Below, piece after piece: positions 1 through 11,914 of a stretch of 64,000 nt of DNA; positions within the stretch are counted from its first letter, which is position 1, and each line of letters begins with the position of its first letter. The notes under the pieces were generated by a model. It did not search any database. It worked only from the letters and a program-made list of their open reading frames with translations, and had not been told where the DNA came from. The position numbers and the translations under genes are program-made. Origin of the DNA: Siphonodentalium dalli (lineage: Eukaryota; Mollusca; Scaphopoda; Gadilida; Siphonodentaliidae); NCBI GenBank assembly GCA_032622095.1, contig CP136065.1, positions 115,299,195 through 115,363,194 on the forward strand, in the 5' to 3' direction.

Positions 1-1316
1 AACTTCATGATGATCAGACGAACAGTACGACCTGTATACCGCGCCAATGGATTGAATTTTGAAATCCAAAATGGCCCACGCGAAAGGATTTAGTCATGCA
101 AAGAGTAAAATCCAAGATGGCTGCTGGCGGCCATGTTTTTAGACAGAATGACCCCAAAACGACTCGTTCCCATCTACATGTCATTGGTATCATCCATGAC
201 AAATTTCATGACCATCTGACCAAAGCTACGACCTGTAGCCCGCACAAAAGGATTTAGTCATGCAAAGAGTAAAATCCAAGATAGCTGCTGGCGGCCATGT
301 TTTTTGGCCGAACGACCCCGTCTACATGTCATTATTAACATCCATGACAAATGTCATGATGATCAGACGAACAGTACAACCTGTAGCCCGCGCCAATGGA
401 TTGAATCCTGAAATCCAAGATGGCTGCCAGCGGCCATGTTTTTTGGCCGAATGACCCCAAAATGACTCATTCCCATCTACATGTCAATGTCAACATTCAT
501 TACAAATTTCATAAAGATTAGACCAAGGTACAACCTGTAGCCCGCGCAAAAGGATTTAGTCATGTAAAGAGTAAAATCCAAGATGGCTGCTGGCGGCCAT
601 GGTTTTTGGCCGAACAACCCCAAAATGACTCGTTCCCATCTACATGTCATTGTTAACATCCATGACAAATTTCATGATCTTCCGATCAAAGCTACGACCT
701 GTAGCCCGCGCCAAAGGATTTAGTCATGCAAAGAGTAAAATCCAAGATGGCTGCTGGCGGCCATGTTTTTTGGCCGAACAACCCCAAAATCACTCGTTCC
801 CATCTACATGTCATTGTTAACATCCATGACAAATTTCATGAAGTTCCGATCAAAACTACGACCTGTAGCCTAGCTGCGCCAAATGATTTAGTCATGCAAA
901 GAGTAAAAATCCAAGATGGCTGCTGACGGCCATGTTTTTTGGCCGAACGACCCCAAAATGACTCGTTCCCATCTACATGTCAATATTAACATCCATGACA
1001 AATTTCATGATGATCAAACGAACAGTACGACCTGTAGCCCGCGCCAATGGATTGAATTTTGAAATCCAAGATGGCCACCAGCGGCCATGTTTTTTGGCCG
1101 AATGACCCCAAAATGACTCGTTCCCATCTACATGTCAATGTCAACATTCATGCAAAATTTCATAAAGATCAGACCAAAGGTACGACCTGTATCCCGCGCC
1201 AAAGGAAATTGTTGACGGACACACGGACACACGCACACACGGACACACGCACACACGGACGACGGACGCCAAGCCATGGCAATAGCTCAAACTTACAAAA
1301 GTAAGTTGAGCTAAAA
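1..1316 (+). repeat. Tandem-repeat element F1, first copy (~155-167-bp units, 3' hairpin)
   Basis: Eight or so degenerate units follow one another, each with the landmarks 'ccaagatggc', 'cggccatgtttttt', 'cccatctacatgtca' and 'acgacctgtagcccgcgcc'. Unit starts fall about every 155-167 bp. Two unit types are mixed: one with 'ggatttagtcatgcaaagag', the other with 'ggattgaattttgaaatcc'. The array ends in an ACACGGACAC-type microsatellite (about 1215-1270) and a hairpin at 1283-1313 (TAGCTCAAACTTAC / GTAAGTTGAGCTA) followed by AAAA. The left end is cut by the window. The short ORFs in it come from the repeat and are not genes. The same family recurs at 30850-32650. Confidence 0.9.
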
Positions 1317-1317
1317 T

Positions 1318-2234
1318 TCATGGCAACGAATATATGTGTTACAAAAACTCAAGTATGTCCTAAACAGAGAAACACTAGAGAAATGCTATTTCACATACAT
1401 ACGACCAACCTTAGAATATGCAAACGCTACTTGGGATAACTGCACTGCATTAGAATCTGGAAATTTGGAAAAAATACAACTCGAGGCAGCCCGAATTGTC
1501 TCTGTGTGTACTAGGTCTGTTAGTGACAGAAAACTTTTATCAGAGGTTGGCTGGGAACTACTCAAAAATAGACGAGAAAATTCCAAACTTTACTTATTCC
1601 ACAAAATTATTCATAATCTGACCCCCGTGTATCTCCAAGACCTGGTTCCTCCAATCGCATCAGACGTATCAAGAATTAACACCCGAAACGCCAAAAACTT
1701 CAGACTTCCGCAATTTCACGCAAATTCCCATGACAAATCCTTCATATTGAACACAGCAGCCCTCTGGAATTCCCTGCCGGCGACCACACGGGACATAGTG
1801 GATCATGACGAGTTTAGAGCGACCATAAACAAATATTATGTAAAGAAAAACCCACGTTTCAAATACTGTAACACAAGAAAATCCCAAGTAATTCACGCAC
1901 GCCTTCGAAACTTCTGCAGTGATTTGAACTCACATAAATTCCAAAATTTTATCTCTACCACTGACCGATGTCTGTGCGGCCAAATAGAAGATAACTACCA
2001 CTTTATATTCCAAAGTCAGCGTTTTTCACTCCATAGACAAAATTTCCTTGATAACCTTCCAACTACTGTTATCCCCTCGGTTAGTATATTCCTAAATGGT
2101 GACGACGCCCTAAGTGTGGACACGAATCAAACAATTTTTGAAGAATTCCAAAAATACATAATTCATACAAAGCGATTTCAATAGTGATATTGAGCTCCAA
2201 AATAAAAAAAAAATAAAAAAAAATAAAAATTAAA

Positions 2235-2266
<32 letters not shown>

Positions 2267-2275
2267 ATAATATAT
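1318..2275 (+). mobile_element. 5'-truncated non-LTR retrotransposon (LINE), C-terminal ORF2 remnant plus A-rich tail
   Basis: An ORF at 1336-2184 (282 codons) reads as the region just after the reverse-transcriptase palm/thumb of a jockey/CR1-like LINE. It starts with L-K-Y-V-L-N-R-E-T-L-E, followed by YIRPTLEYANATWDNC, the usual thumb-proximal segment of mollusc LINE ORF2s. Near the C-terminus is a cysteine/histidine cluster (CLCGQIEDNYHFIF) like the C-x-C-G...H-F motif that ends many LINE ORF2s; its usual last cysteine appears to be lost. The catalytic FADD motif and endonuclease are absent, so the copy is dead on arrival. The A-rich tail (about 2200-2245) and (TA)n (2240-2270) are a typical retroposed 3' end. 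It sits directly after the F1 hairpin. Confidence 0.85.
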
Positions 2276-2360
2276 AGAATCTCACATTTTTAAACAAAGT
2301 ATGCCGGTCAGTCTCAGTATTCTGAAAGCGAAGAATCCGTTCCGCATAAATAAATCACGC

Positions 2361-2361
<1 letters not shown>

Positions 2362-2447
<86 letters not shown>

Positions 2448-2454
2448 CCCCCCC
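2362..2454. repeat. (CT)n microsatellite followed by a C10 run
   Basis: About 42 uninterrupted CT dinucleotides run from 2362 to 2445 and end in about ten C. The serine/leucine-repeat ORF that crosses it (2301-2534) is only the translation of the microsatellite. Confidence 0.97.
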
Positions 2455-3274
2455 TCTCTATCTCTCTCTATCTCACCTCTCTCTGTAAATCAATACCTTC
2501 GTACTCACAGTACACGAATCAAACCGATTTATAATGTCTATCTACCATTCTACTGCCGAGCCCTAAATCATAAAGACAAAACGCATATACAAATTTGAAA
2601 TATTTTACAGGGCCCAAAAGACACAGCGGGAGGACGACATTCATAAAAAGCCACGTGCTTACTGTTGTTCTCCCCTCTCATCAGATACAATTATATTCAT
2701 AAATCATCCATCACTGTCATTCTGTTACTTTGTCAAATCATGTATAAACTGTTCATGTAATTATAAATCTGATGGGAAATAAACAATGTTTAAACCAACC
2801 TGACCACAGGTCCCAGAACAAAAATTGACACCACTCCAATAATACTTAATCCTATTAATATTATTGGGGTGGGGTCAATTTTTGTTCTGGGGACCTGTCT
2901 GTATTGTTAATTTGTCATGTGCGTAATCCACAGCCTATACCAAATTTGAAAACAGATAACTAATTACTAAAGTTATAATCCGGAAACCATATGGGACAGA
3001 CGCATGCATTTTCGGGGGACAAAAACAGATGTTCCACAGGGATATGAAACAAAAACATCGACATGTGGATTGCAGCACATAGGTGTCCAATGAGTGATTA
3101 CAAATCGTTCAATTCAGATGGGAAATTTCTCCGTTTATTTCACTGCACAACTTGAACATTAAAGCATTAAATTGAATCGAATGCAAACAATAAGATAGAG
3201 TTCTCTCGCTCCATTCGCAACAACGCGGCTTTGGTCCGACTGCAGTGGAGCAGATTAAGTCCAATTCTCAAGAC
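2455..3274. other. Unassigned sequence with one foldback
   Basis: No coding signal was recognised. The only structure is a foldback at 2807-2897. A short stretch at 3010-3025 (TTTTCGGGGGACAAA) matches the hairpin end of repeat family F7 (62690-62720), so a remnant of that family probably lies here. Confidence 0.5.
2807..2897. repeat. Foldback mini-element (perfect-looking hairpin)
   Basis: The 5' arm CAGGTCCCAGAACAAAAATT pairs with the 3' arm, which ends TTTTTGTTCTGGGGACCTG. The arms are about 40 bp each, AATTGACACCA-type sequence continues inward, and the loop is short and AT-rich. The size and near-perfect arms fit a small foldback MITE; the family was not identified. Confidence 0.75.
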
Positions 3275-6200
3275 AACTGTTAAATTTGTGACAAAAGCAT
3301 GAAACATTGCACACATGTACATATTCATATACTAATTGATATTAGATGTGGAGCCACACTGAAATTTCACTCTAATCCTTCTTTTAATGGTTTATTTTTT
3401 ATTTAAAGAGCGTTTTGTAATTATTAAATGTCGCAATTAATATTACCATGAAATATGCGATTTTAAAATTAGGCATATACGGCAAGTATGATTCTGCGAG
3501 ATATAATGCCCCATTTTATGGGAAAATTGGAACTCCCCGTCCAAAATGGCCGTCAAAATGGCAACGGAAGTGGAAAATTTGACTTTGTTCACTATTATCT
3601 TCTAGATTAGTTCCGGCTGTATGGAACTGTCTCATAATTGTGTCTTAATTTTGTAGTGTTCGTATTAACTGAGCATTTGAGCAATGAAATATGCCATTCA
3701 TGAGGTCCCAGCCCCTTCCGATCACTAAACACTTAGATTTTACAGCTTGGTATGAAATTTCACCTAAAATCAGTTAGGATTCTTGTCATATTTTAACAAG
3801 AAATGGACTGCACAAAGTAAGTGAGGCATACCATTACTTATGAATATTTCAACTCAATGCAACCAAAATTGTCACTTGGTCTGAAAATTGCTACCAAAAT
3901 GGTGACCAAAACCTGGAAAATGGTAAATATTGGCCCAGCATGTCACGTAATCGCTTACAAGTTGAGGTTGATGAATAAAATTGTCTATTTTGTCATATAT
4001 ATATTAAATTCTAACATTTCTGATGCATTGGTTAACAATTACTATTTTAATCAATGTCATTACCATAAATATTGGATGTTTCTATCACAAACTAGACACC
4101 AAAATTAACTTTTCAGGTTTGGAACATTTATTCAATTAAAATGGAACTATCTTTGGTATCAAAGATGTTTATTGTTTTGATCTGTCCTGAGTGCGACACA
4201 CTGTGAAGTGCTTTTTAGACAAAATTAGTCAAGATGGCCGGGTTCCAAATTTGGTAAAAAAAAGAGTTGATTTTGTTTAAATATATCCCTAACATTATTC
4301 TCTGTTGTTCCAAAAAGGTAGCAAATTGTGGCTCACTTGGTTTATTTGCATGTTACTTAATCCACTGACTAATACATGTATTATTCTGGTTGTCCCAGTA
4401 CCTACTGCGGCATGACAAATGATGTAGTACGGAATTTTGCCAAAGTCTTTTGGGATTCTGGCCAAATTTTTGAACGGAAATGGAAAGAACGTCTAAACGG
4501 AACTCAGTGGGACCATATTATATGGCTACTCTCGCCCATTAACATAAAAATCAGCTTAATATAATGTGTATGTCAAAATGGCAGCCAGGGAGTGACTGTA
4601 ATACCATGTGTGAGGTGCATAGATATGCAATGATTGGCTGTGTTGTCAGTTAAGTGATGTATGGGTATGACGAAAAGAATACCGAGAGTGACTGTATGCC
4701 CAATGGTGAGGTGCTATGCATTGTATTGCTATATCTATATATAGAAGGTTTGTATGGTCAATGGTAAGGCCATTGGTGAGGTGTATAAGTATACCTGGAG
4801 TGACTATATGGTTATGCTCGCCGTGATGGATCGGGGTTCTAATCCACACAAACAAAAATGTGCACTGTTTCAAAACTTACATTTGCTTCTAAAAATAGGC
4901 GCATTGTGTGTTATATAGTCCCAGGCATATTCGAAGAGCAATGCTCGGCATGTTTCGGAGACGTATATATAACATGCTACTGTGTCATATCTGCTACATA
5001 CATAGCCTATATGGTTATGGTTGCAGTGTATATGTATTTCTCGAGTGAGTGCATGGCCAATGTTGAGGAGAATATGTATACAAGGAGTGACTATGATCAC
5101 AAATGTGGTGAAAATAGGAAGTGACTAGCATAATGGTAACGGATGAAGTGTAGGAGTATACCTGCATGGTGACTCATGGCTGTATAGTCATGTGTGGAAT
5201 GTACGGGTAAACCCAAGTGTGGTTGTAGGAATCACGGAACTAAATGGTTTCCCATAGGCGACAGTGTTAACGTTTCGGCCAAATTCACTGAATTGAAGCC
5301 TGCAGGCCATATCAGTGATGTTTACCCGGCTAGATTGACACCAGTTGATCACGAAAATGGTAGAAAAATCATAGGTCATGTGTTTACTTTTTAAAATAAA
5401 TCCCCAAGTGTACGACAGGGCTATCACACAGCCAAATTTGATCTGGACAAATCCAGAACTACAGCAGCTAGTTAAATAAATTTCCCGCTCACAAAAATCC
5501 ATTCCCCCATTCATTCACCAGTTTAAATTATTTAGATATGATGTACAAATCAAATAAACGCGATGTCATCCTTTAATAACGTGTCGCATGTATCAGGTGA
5601 AGGTCATTCTTCAGTTACCTTCACCTTTAGCATTCCACGGTGTACTCGTACCCCGACTCTAGAACACATTTAGCTCCCTGATTCCTGTATGGTCATGGGT
5701 GTGGTGTTTACGTATATATAAAATCCACAATGGAGGAAACGGGTTTGACATTACTCAATCAAACTGGATGCCAATGGCCCATAATGTGATGTTATTAAGC
5801 AGCTTTTCCTTGTTTTACTTTCTAAAAGGCCTTTTGGTCCACCTGCCAGTGCATTACGCTGGCCCTTTCTCCACCATTCTAGTGTGCTAGGTGTGGGGAC
5901 CCCTATCCTGATATACATGTTACCTGTTCTGACACCACTTACCTATAATGGTTACATGTGTTATTTGGTCAGAGTAGGCACATAATTACCCCCCCCCTCA
6001 GTTCAGTTTCAGAGTTCTGATCATTTCTGTTCAAAAACATGGCCAGAATCCCATAAGACATTTTCGACAAAATAAGGTACTGGGACAACCAGAATAGAAC
6101 ATTTAGTCAGTTGATTAATTAATATTTTTAATAACCAACTGAATCACATTGTGCTACCTTTACAGAAGAGCAGAGAATAATGCTCGGGATATATTAGAAA

Positions 6201-7142
6201 ATATCAACCTTTATACCAAATTTTGTGGATATTTGCAAGCTACCTTGAGTATTTATATCTAAAAGCACCTCAGTGTGATGCATTTAAGACAAAACAATGA
6301 GCAGCAAAGATAGTTCCATCCATGAAAAGTGATTTTTTTTGCCAAATTTGAAAGAACATTCCAATAATTTTGGTAATTTAATAGTAACATTTATCAAAGA
6401 TGCATCATAAATGTTAGTATTCAATGTATATACAACGGAATAGTCAATTTTATTCATCAACCACTGTTAAGCGATTGCATGGGGCAATATTTAACATATC
6501 CCATATTTAGGCCTCCATTTTGGCAGCCATATTTAGCCAAAAGTGACAATTTTTATTACATTGTGTTGAGGTATGCCTCACTTACTTTGCACAGTTCTCG
6601 TTTCTTGTTGAAATGTGACTAGAATCCCAATGGTGATTTTTGGTGAAATTTCATACCAAGTTCTGTTAACTCGAATTATTGAGGAATCGGAAAAGGGCTG
6701 GGATCCCACAAATGGCATATTTCATTGCTCCAGTGATCAGTTAACATGAACATTACACAATAAAGTCACATTTTCAAACCGGTTCCATACAGCAAAAACT
6801 GGTCTAGAAGATATCAGTGAAAAACGTAATGTTTTCCAATTACGGCTTCTATTTTGACAGCCATCTTGGACGGGGAGTTCCAATTTCACCCTAAAATCTG
6901 CCATTAGGTCTCGCAGAGTCATACTTACTGTATATGCCTAATTTTAAATCGCATATTCCATGGTAAGATTGATTGCAACATTTAATAAATTATATAAGCA
7001 CGAAATGCTCTTTAAATTCGGAAAACCTCTTAAAAGAGGGTTTAACTGAAATTTCATCGTGGCTCCACATCTAATATCAATTTGTATGTGAATATGTACA
7101 TATGTACACAATTTCATGCTTTAGTCACAAAGTGAACAATTG
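3275..7142. mobile_element. 3.9-kb element with ~1.2-kb terminal inverted repeats (decayed)
   Basis: The left arm (about 3275-4512) is the reverse complement of the right arm (about 5993-7142). Shared blocks in mirrored order include TGATATTAGATGTGGAGCCAC, 'ggaactccccgtcc', 'tctaga...tggaac', 'gtgaggcatacc', and 'ttctggttgtcccagtacct'. By eye the arms are only about 75-80% identical, so the element is old. The 1.5-kb centre (4513-5992) holds degenerate repeats of a 'gagtgact...ggtgaggtg' motif and no recognisable transposase. Small ORFs across it lack homology that I recognise. A decayed long-TIR DNA transposon or foldback element is likely. Confidence 0.7.
4805..4900 (+). repeat. SINE-like fragment (tRNA B-box-like, partial)
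   Basis: GGGGTTCTAATCC at 4824-4836 resembles a pol III B box. It is followed by AAAACTTACATTTGCTTCTA, which is also found downstream of a B-box-like motif at 40760-40785. The shared body and order suggest two copies of one tRNA-derived SINE family; this one is the more degraded. Confidence 0.45.
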
Positions 7143-7207
7143 TGTTACTAATAAAACAGAATATGATGCATGTATATGTAATGCATAAGTTAGGGGTTCT
7201 AACAATA

Positions 7208-10200
7208 TCACCCCTGGTCAAGTGGTCCTGCTAATCTGCTATGATGCGGTTGGGTCCTGCTGAATTGCTATGATTATGTTAGGGCAAACTGATGCTGTTA
7301 ACATAAAGTACCGTTTTATTTTTTTAATTTGTCTTTTTCGCGGTGTTCCGATAATCTGAACATATCCAGGAAAAGCCATTATGCATATGAAACATTCAAA
7401 AACATATTAATTGCGAAAAAAAATTAATACTGGTTGTATTAGTTGTTGAAAATCGACTATAATCAAGATGGTTAATCACGTCATTTCAGAAACACCAGCG
7501 CAGCAAGTATTATATTTTTCAAAAATATATATGTTCTTGAATGTTTCATACACACACTGGTTTTTAGCTCACCTGAGACGAAGTCTCCGGTTGAGCTATA
7601 GTCATCACTCCTCGTCCGTCCATCCGTCCGTCCGTCCGTCAACAATTCTTTAAAGATCTTCTCCTCTGAAACCATCAGACCGATTGGTTTATATTTGGTG
7701 TGGATGTTCCCTAGGTGACTCTTATTCAGAATTGTTCAAATGAGGTCACCAAGTCAAATAGTTTTGATATTATTGTCAGGACCATAACTATTTTTCCACA
7801 TAGTAATTCTTAAAACGACTTCTTTTCTGAAGTTGTCGGGCCGAATGGGTTCATATTTGGTATGAGGGTACCTTGGGTGACTGTGGTTTAGATTTGTTCA
7901 AATGAGGTCACCCCAAGTTGATTAGTTGAGAAACCAGGGCCATAACTCTATTCCTCCATAGTAATTCTTAAAAAATTACTTCTTTTCAGAAAACGTTGGG
8001 TCGATTTAGCTTATATTTGGTACGGAGGGACATTGGGTGACTGGGGTTCAGATTTGTTCAAATTTGGTCACTGGGTCAAATAGGGGCAGAGCCAGGTACA
8101 TAACTCTAAAATCAAAAATCCACACATAGGCATGAGCTATCCAATGCTGTAACCTAAGTATTTTTTGTCCGATTGTGTTCATATTTGATATGTAGGGTTA
8201 TAATGACACACCCCTTACCTGTATAGATTTTGGTATCGATTGGTTGATCAGTTTAGAAAATAATTAACCCTGCACACAAATGCTATCTGATGCATATAAG
8301 TCAAAACATTTTCTTCTGATCTGCCTCATATTTCTTACCTAGTTCTTTCTTGGCACGTTCTTCATCTATATGGAGTTTGGTATTGTTTATTTAACCCTTT
8401 CCACTCTTGTTTTTAAATATAATTCATCCAAGCCAGGATGACTCAAACGTTTTTCATTTGATCGACACCAAATTTGGTATATGAATTTCTGACCCCTAAA
8501 TACAGATCAAGTTCGAATATGGGTTTGATCCGATATACTTTAACAGAGTTATGACCCTTTATAACTCATCTGTTTGTCATGTGCTATGAAAGTGTTTAAG
8601 AGAAGATTTCTCCACTGAGCACCCACCGTGTTATTGGATGAGATGATATAGCTAGCTGACACCCGATCCTAAGGCCACAATGTTATCTCAAGCTTGTCTG
8701 TCTGCCATCAGAGATACTATATACTGCATGGCCATGCTATAATGTCTACTGTGTATGAAATGGGACCTCATCTTAGCTGACAGCTGTTGATAAACACATC
8801 ACAGATAATGTTTATGTGTGTCAATCATTTCAATTTAAATTATATTAATTCCCATGTGCTGTATTCTAGGCAAGTGTTATATTATGTTTATCTAGGCTAT
8901 TAACTTCTTTTCATCTGTGATAATGATGTGTGATATTTATGATTTCAAGGAACAATTATCAGAGATCAATGAATCTCATAGATTGACATTTACATTTGGT
9001 TCAAATAGGGGCAGAGATAGGAGATTTGAAACTCCTGCACCCACCCTGTCTATGCTATGAATTCATGTTTGGTACTCATAATTTTGATATAAATTGGTAT
9101 TATCAGTAAGGTTTTGACAAATTTCAACAGTTGATGATCTTTTGTTCAGATAGGGTCAAATAGGGGAAAGGCCAGGGAAACTTTCCCTCTATAGGAACCC
9201 TTGAAAAGTTTTCTTTGAAAGAATCGCCAGGTCTATTTTAATAGCTCACATTTAATATTGAGGCTCCTTTGGTAATTCATGATATGTCTTTGCAAGAACC
9301 AAATGGCCTACATGTCTTTTGCTTATATTTGGTATGAAATGACCTTGGGTGACAGGAATTCAGATTTGTGAAAATGGGATCACAGAATCAAATAAGGGCA
9401 GACTAAGGGACATAACTCTCCATAGTAATTCTTAAAAACGTGTTTGCAAGAATTAGTTGGCATATTTAGCATGGAATGTTCTTGTTTGATTGGAATTCAG
9501 ATTTGTTAAAATGGGGTCACCAGGTCAAGTAAGGCCCAAGCGAAAGTCTGTTTCCCTTCATAATAATTCTTAATATGCTTCCTTCACAAGAACCATCAGG
9601 TCTATTTTACTGATAGTTAGTATGAAGGGTTCTTTGGTGACTGGGATTCAAATTTTGATATAAAATGGTATTATCAGTAAGGTTTTGATAAATTTCCATA
9701 GTTGGAGATCTTTTGTTCAGATAGGGTCAAATAGAGGAAAGGCCAGGGACATACTTTCCCTCTATAGTAACCCTTGAAAAGTCTTCTTTGAAAGAATCGC
9801 CAGGTCTATTTTAATAGCTCACATTTAATATTGAGGCTCCTTTGGTAATTCATGATGTGTCTTTGCAAGAACCAAATGGTCTACATGTCTTTTGCTTATA
9901 TTTGGTATGAAATGATCTTGGGTGACAGGAATTCAGATTTGTGAAAATGGGATCACAGAATCAAATAAGGGCAGAGTAACGGACATATCTCTCCATAGTA
10001 ATTCTTAAAACGTGTTTGCAAGAATTAGTTGGCTTATTTAGCATGGAATGTACTTGTTTGATTGGAATTCAGATTGGTTAAAATGGGGTCACCAGGCCAA
10101 GTAAGGGCCAAGCGAAAGACTGTTTCCCTTCATAATAATTCTTAATATGCTTCCTTCACAAGAACCATCAGGTCTATTTTACTGATACTTAGTATGAAGG

Positions 10201-11068
10201 GTTCTTTGGTGACTGGGATTCAAATTTATTCAGATTGGGTCACCATGTTAAAAAGGGCGGGACCAGGGACATAACTGTTTGTCTCTACAGTAATTCTTAA
10301 AATGTTTTCTCAAGAGAGGTTGGACTATTTAGCTTACATATAGTATGGAAGGTCATTTGGTGACTGAGATACATATTTGTTAAAATGAGGTCAACCTGTC
10401 AAGAAATGACGGGGCTATGGTGACTTAACACTTCTGTGTCTAATAAAATCATTAAAATATAAAATTCATTAAAACATCTACCTTGGAACTACCTGACTGA
10501 TTAATCTGACATACATATATGGTGTTTTTGGGTCCATGGATAATTGGGCTTGAAACATGTCTAAATAGTTTTATAAAAATGCACTTGTGAAATTGGAAAT
10601 TTCCAACAATTGAGAAAGTTTGAGATGTCGGTTGTGAAATTCCAACTTAAGACTTGGGAGTCTGGAGCCCGCGGTCGGGAGGGGACATGAGCTGGAGGAG
10701 GAGGAGGATGAGGAGGAGGGGGTGATCAGTAGAGTAGGCCTACAGTTGGTAATTTGAAAGTAGATATTCACTGATCTAAATACATGAAGCCTCTCTATCC
10801 ACATATCATGTTTAAATCTACTTCTTTTAAAGTGATTATGAAAAGTTCTGACTGTTATGGTCTCCAGAGTCCCAGTACGTCTTATCAGTCTTTGCAGTCT
10901 GGTGAGCGACCCCATATTCTTTGACTGTCCTGTTTCTCAAATTGCCCGGATTAGCCAAACACCGCGAAAATGACAACTTTAGAAAAAATAACGGTACTTT
11001 TTCGTAACGGCATCAGTTTGATCTACCCGCATCATAGCAATTCAGCAGGACCACTTGGTCAGGGGTGA
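7208..11068. mobile_element. TIR DNA element (family T), split by a large insertion
   Basis: The left half (7208-7560) begins TCACCCCTGGTCAAGTGG. The right half (about 10936-11068) ends in the reverse complement, CCACTTGGTCAGGGGTGA. Both halves match the intact 521-bp copy at 48245-48765. The ends are flanked by ATA on both sides, a possible 3-bp duplication. The interior is occupied by the F3 tandem-repeat element, so insertion of F3 into T is the order of events. No transposase is seen; this is a non-autonomous element. Confidence 0.75.
7561..10935 (-). repeat. Tandem-repeat element F3, near full length, inserted in the family T element
   Basis: It begins with TTTTTAGCTCACC and a GAGACGAAGTCTC hairpin, followed by a CCGTCCGTCC run (7615-7640). 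About 2.8 kb of degenerate ~160-190-bp units follow, with landmarks 'agtaattcttaaaa', 'ttcatatttggtatg', 'gtgactgggattcag', 'ggtcaccaggtcaa' and 'ccataactct'. The other end (10640-10935, 'gtgatcagtag...gactgtcctgtt') also occurs at 25850-26092 and, inverted, at 14661-14735. A unit of about 572 bp at 9085-9655 is tandemly duplicated at 9656-10226 with high identity. There are no genes; the 10571-10915 ORF is antisense noise across a GGA-rich stretch. Confidence 0.85.
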
Positions 11069-11130
11069 ATATAAGGGCCCCAAAGTGCATTGGATATTGT
11101 GTGTCGTCCTGAGTAGCAGCTTATATACAT

Positions 11131-11914
11131 AACAAGGGGTACGCATGTAAGATGCTTTTGTCGAGTTTTTTGGCAGTCGAACCAAACTTCTGCCAATAAG
11201 GTGCACCAACTCCGGGGAAAAAAGTTGGACGGTGGTATATTATTGCAATAGACCTATATACCAAATATCAATTGAATCCGTTAATATTTCATTGAGTTAT
11301 CGCACTAACAGTGATAAAATTGTGATTAAAATAGACAAACTAAGACCCATAACTCCGGAAAAAAAGTTCGGACAAACCAGGTTTTCGAACTCGTCCGAGA
11401 TATTGTTGCAATAGACTCATATACCAAATATTGTTTAAATCGGTTAATATTCCATTGAGTTATCGCGCTAACGGTGATAACATTGCTAAAAATAGACAAA
11501 CTAAGACCCATAACTCTGCACAAAAAAATTCGGACAAACCTGGTTTTCGAACTCGTCCGAGATATTGCTGCAGGAGACTCATATATATACCAAATATTGT
11601 TGAAATCGGTTAATATTTCATCGAGTTATCGCGCTAACTGTGATAAAATTGCTAAAAAATCGACAAACTAAGACCCATAACTCCGCGAAAAAAAAATCGG
11701 ACAAACTTGGTTTTCAAACTCGTCCGAGATATTGTTGCAGGAGACTCATATACCAAATATTGTTGAAATCGGTTAATATCTCATCGAGTTATCGCGCTAA
11801 CGGTGATAAAATTGCTAAAAATAGACAAACTATTAAAGACCCATAACTCCGCGAAAAAAATTCGGACAAACCTGGTTTTCGAACTCGTCTGAGATATTGT
11901 TGCAGGAGACTCAT
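11131..11914 (+). repeat. Tandem-repeat element F2, left part (~157-bp units)
   Basis: It starts with AACAAGGGGTACGCATGTAA, the same start seen at 63025. Units follow with landmarks 'gttatcgcgctaacggtgat', 'aaaatagacaaactaagacc', 'cggacaaacctggttttcg' and 'gagatattgttgcaggagac'. The array stops abruptly in mid-unit at 11914 and resumes in register at about 13670, so 11915-13669 looks like a later insertion. Confidence 0.88.

Noticed and set aside
1-1316. CRISPR-like array of repeats and spacers
   Set aside because: Units are contiguous, ~160 bp, degenerate, and in a eukaryotic genome; no spacer structure.
2301-2534. Ser/Leu-repeat ORF
   Set aside because: Translation of a CT microsatellite.
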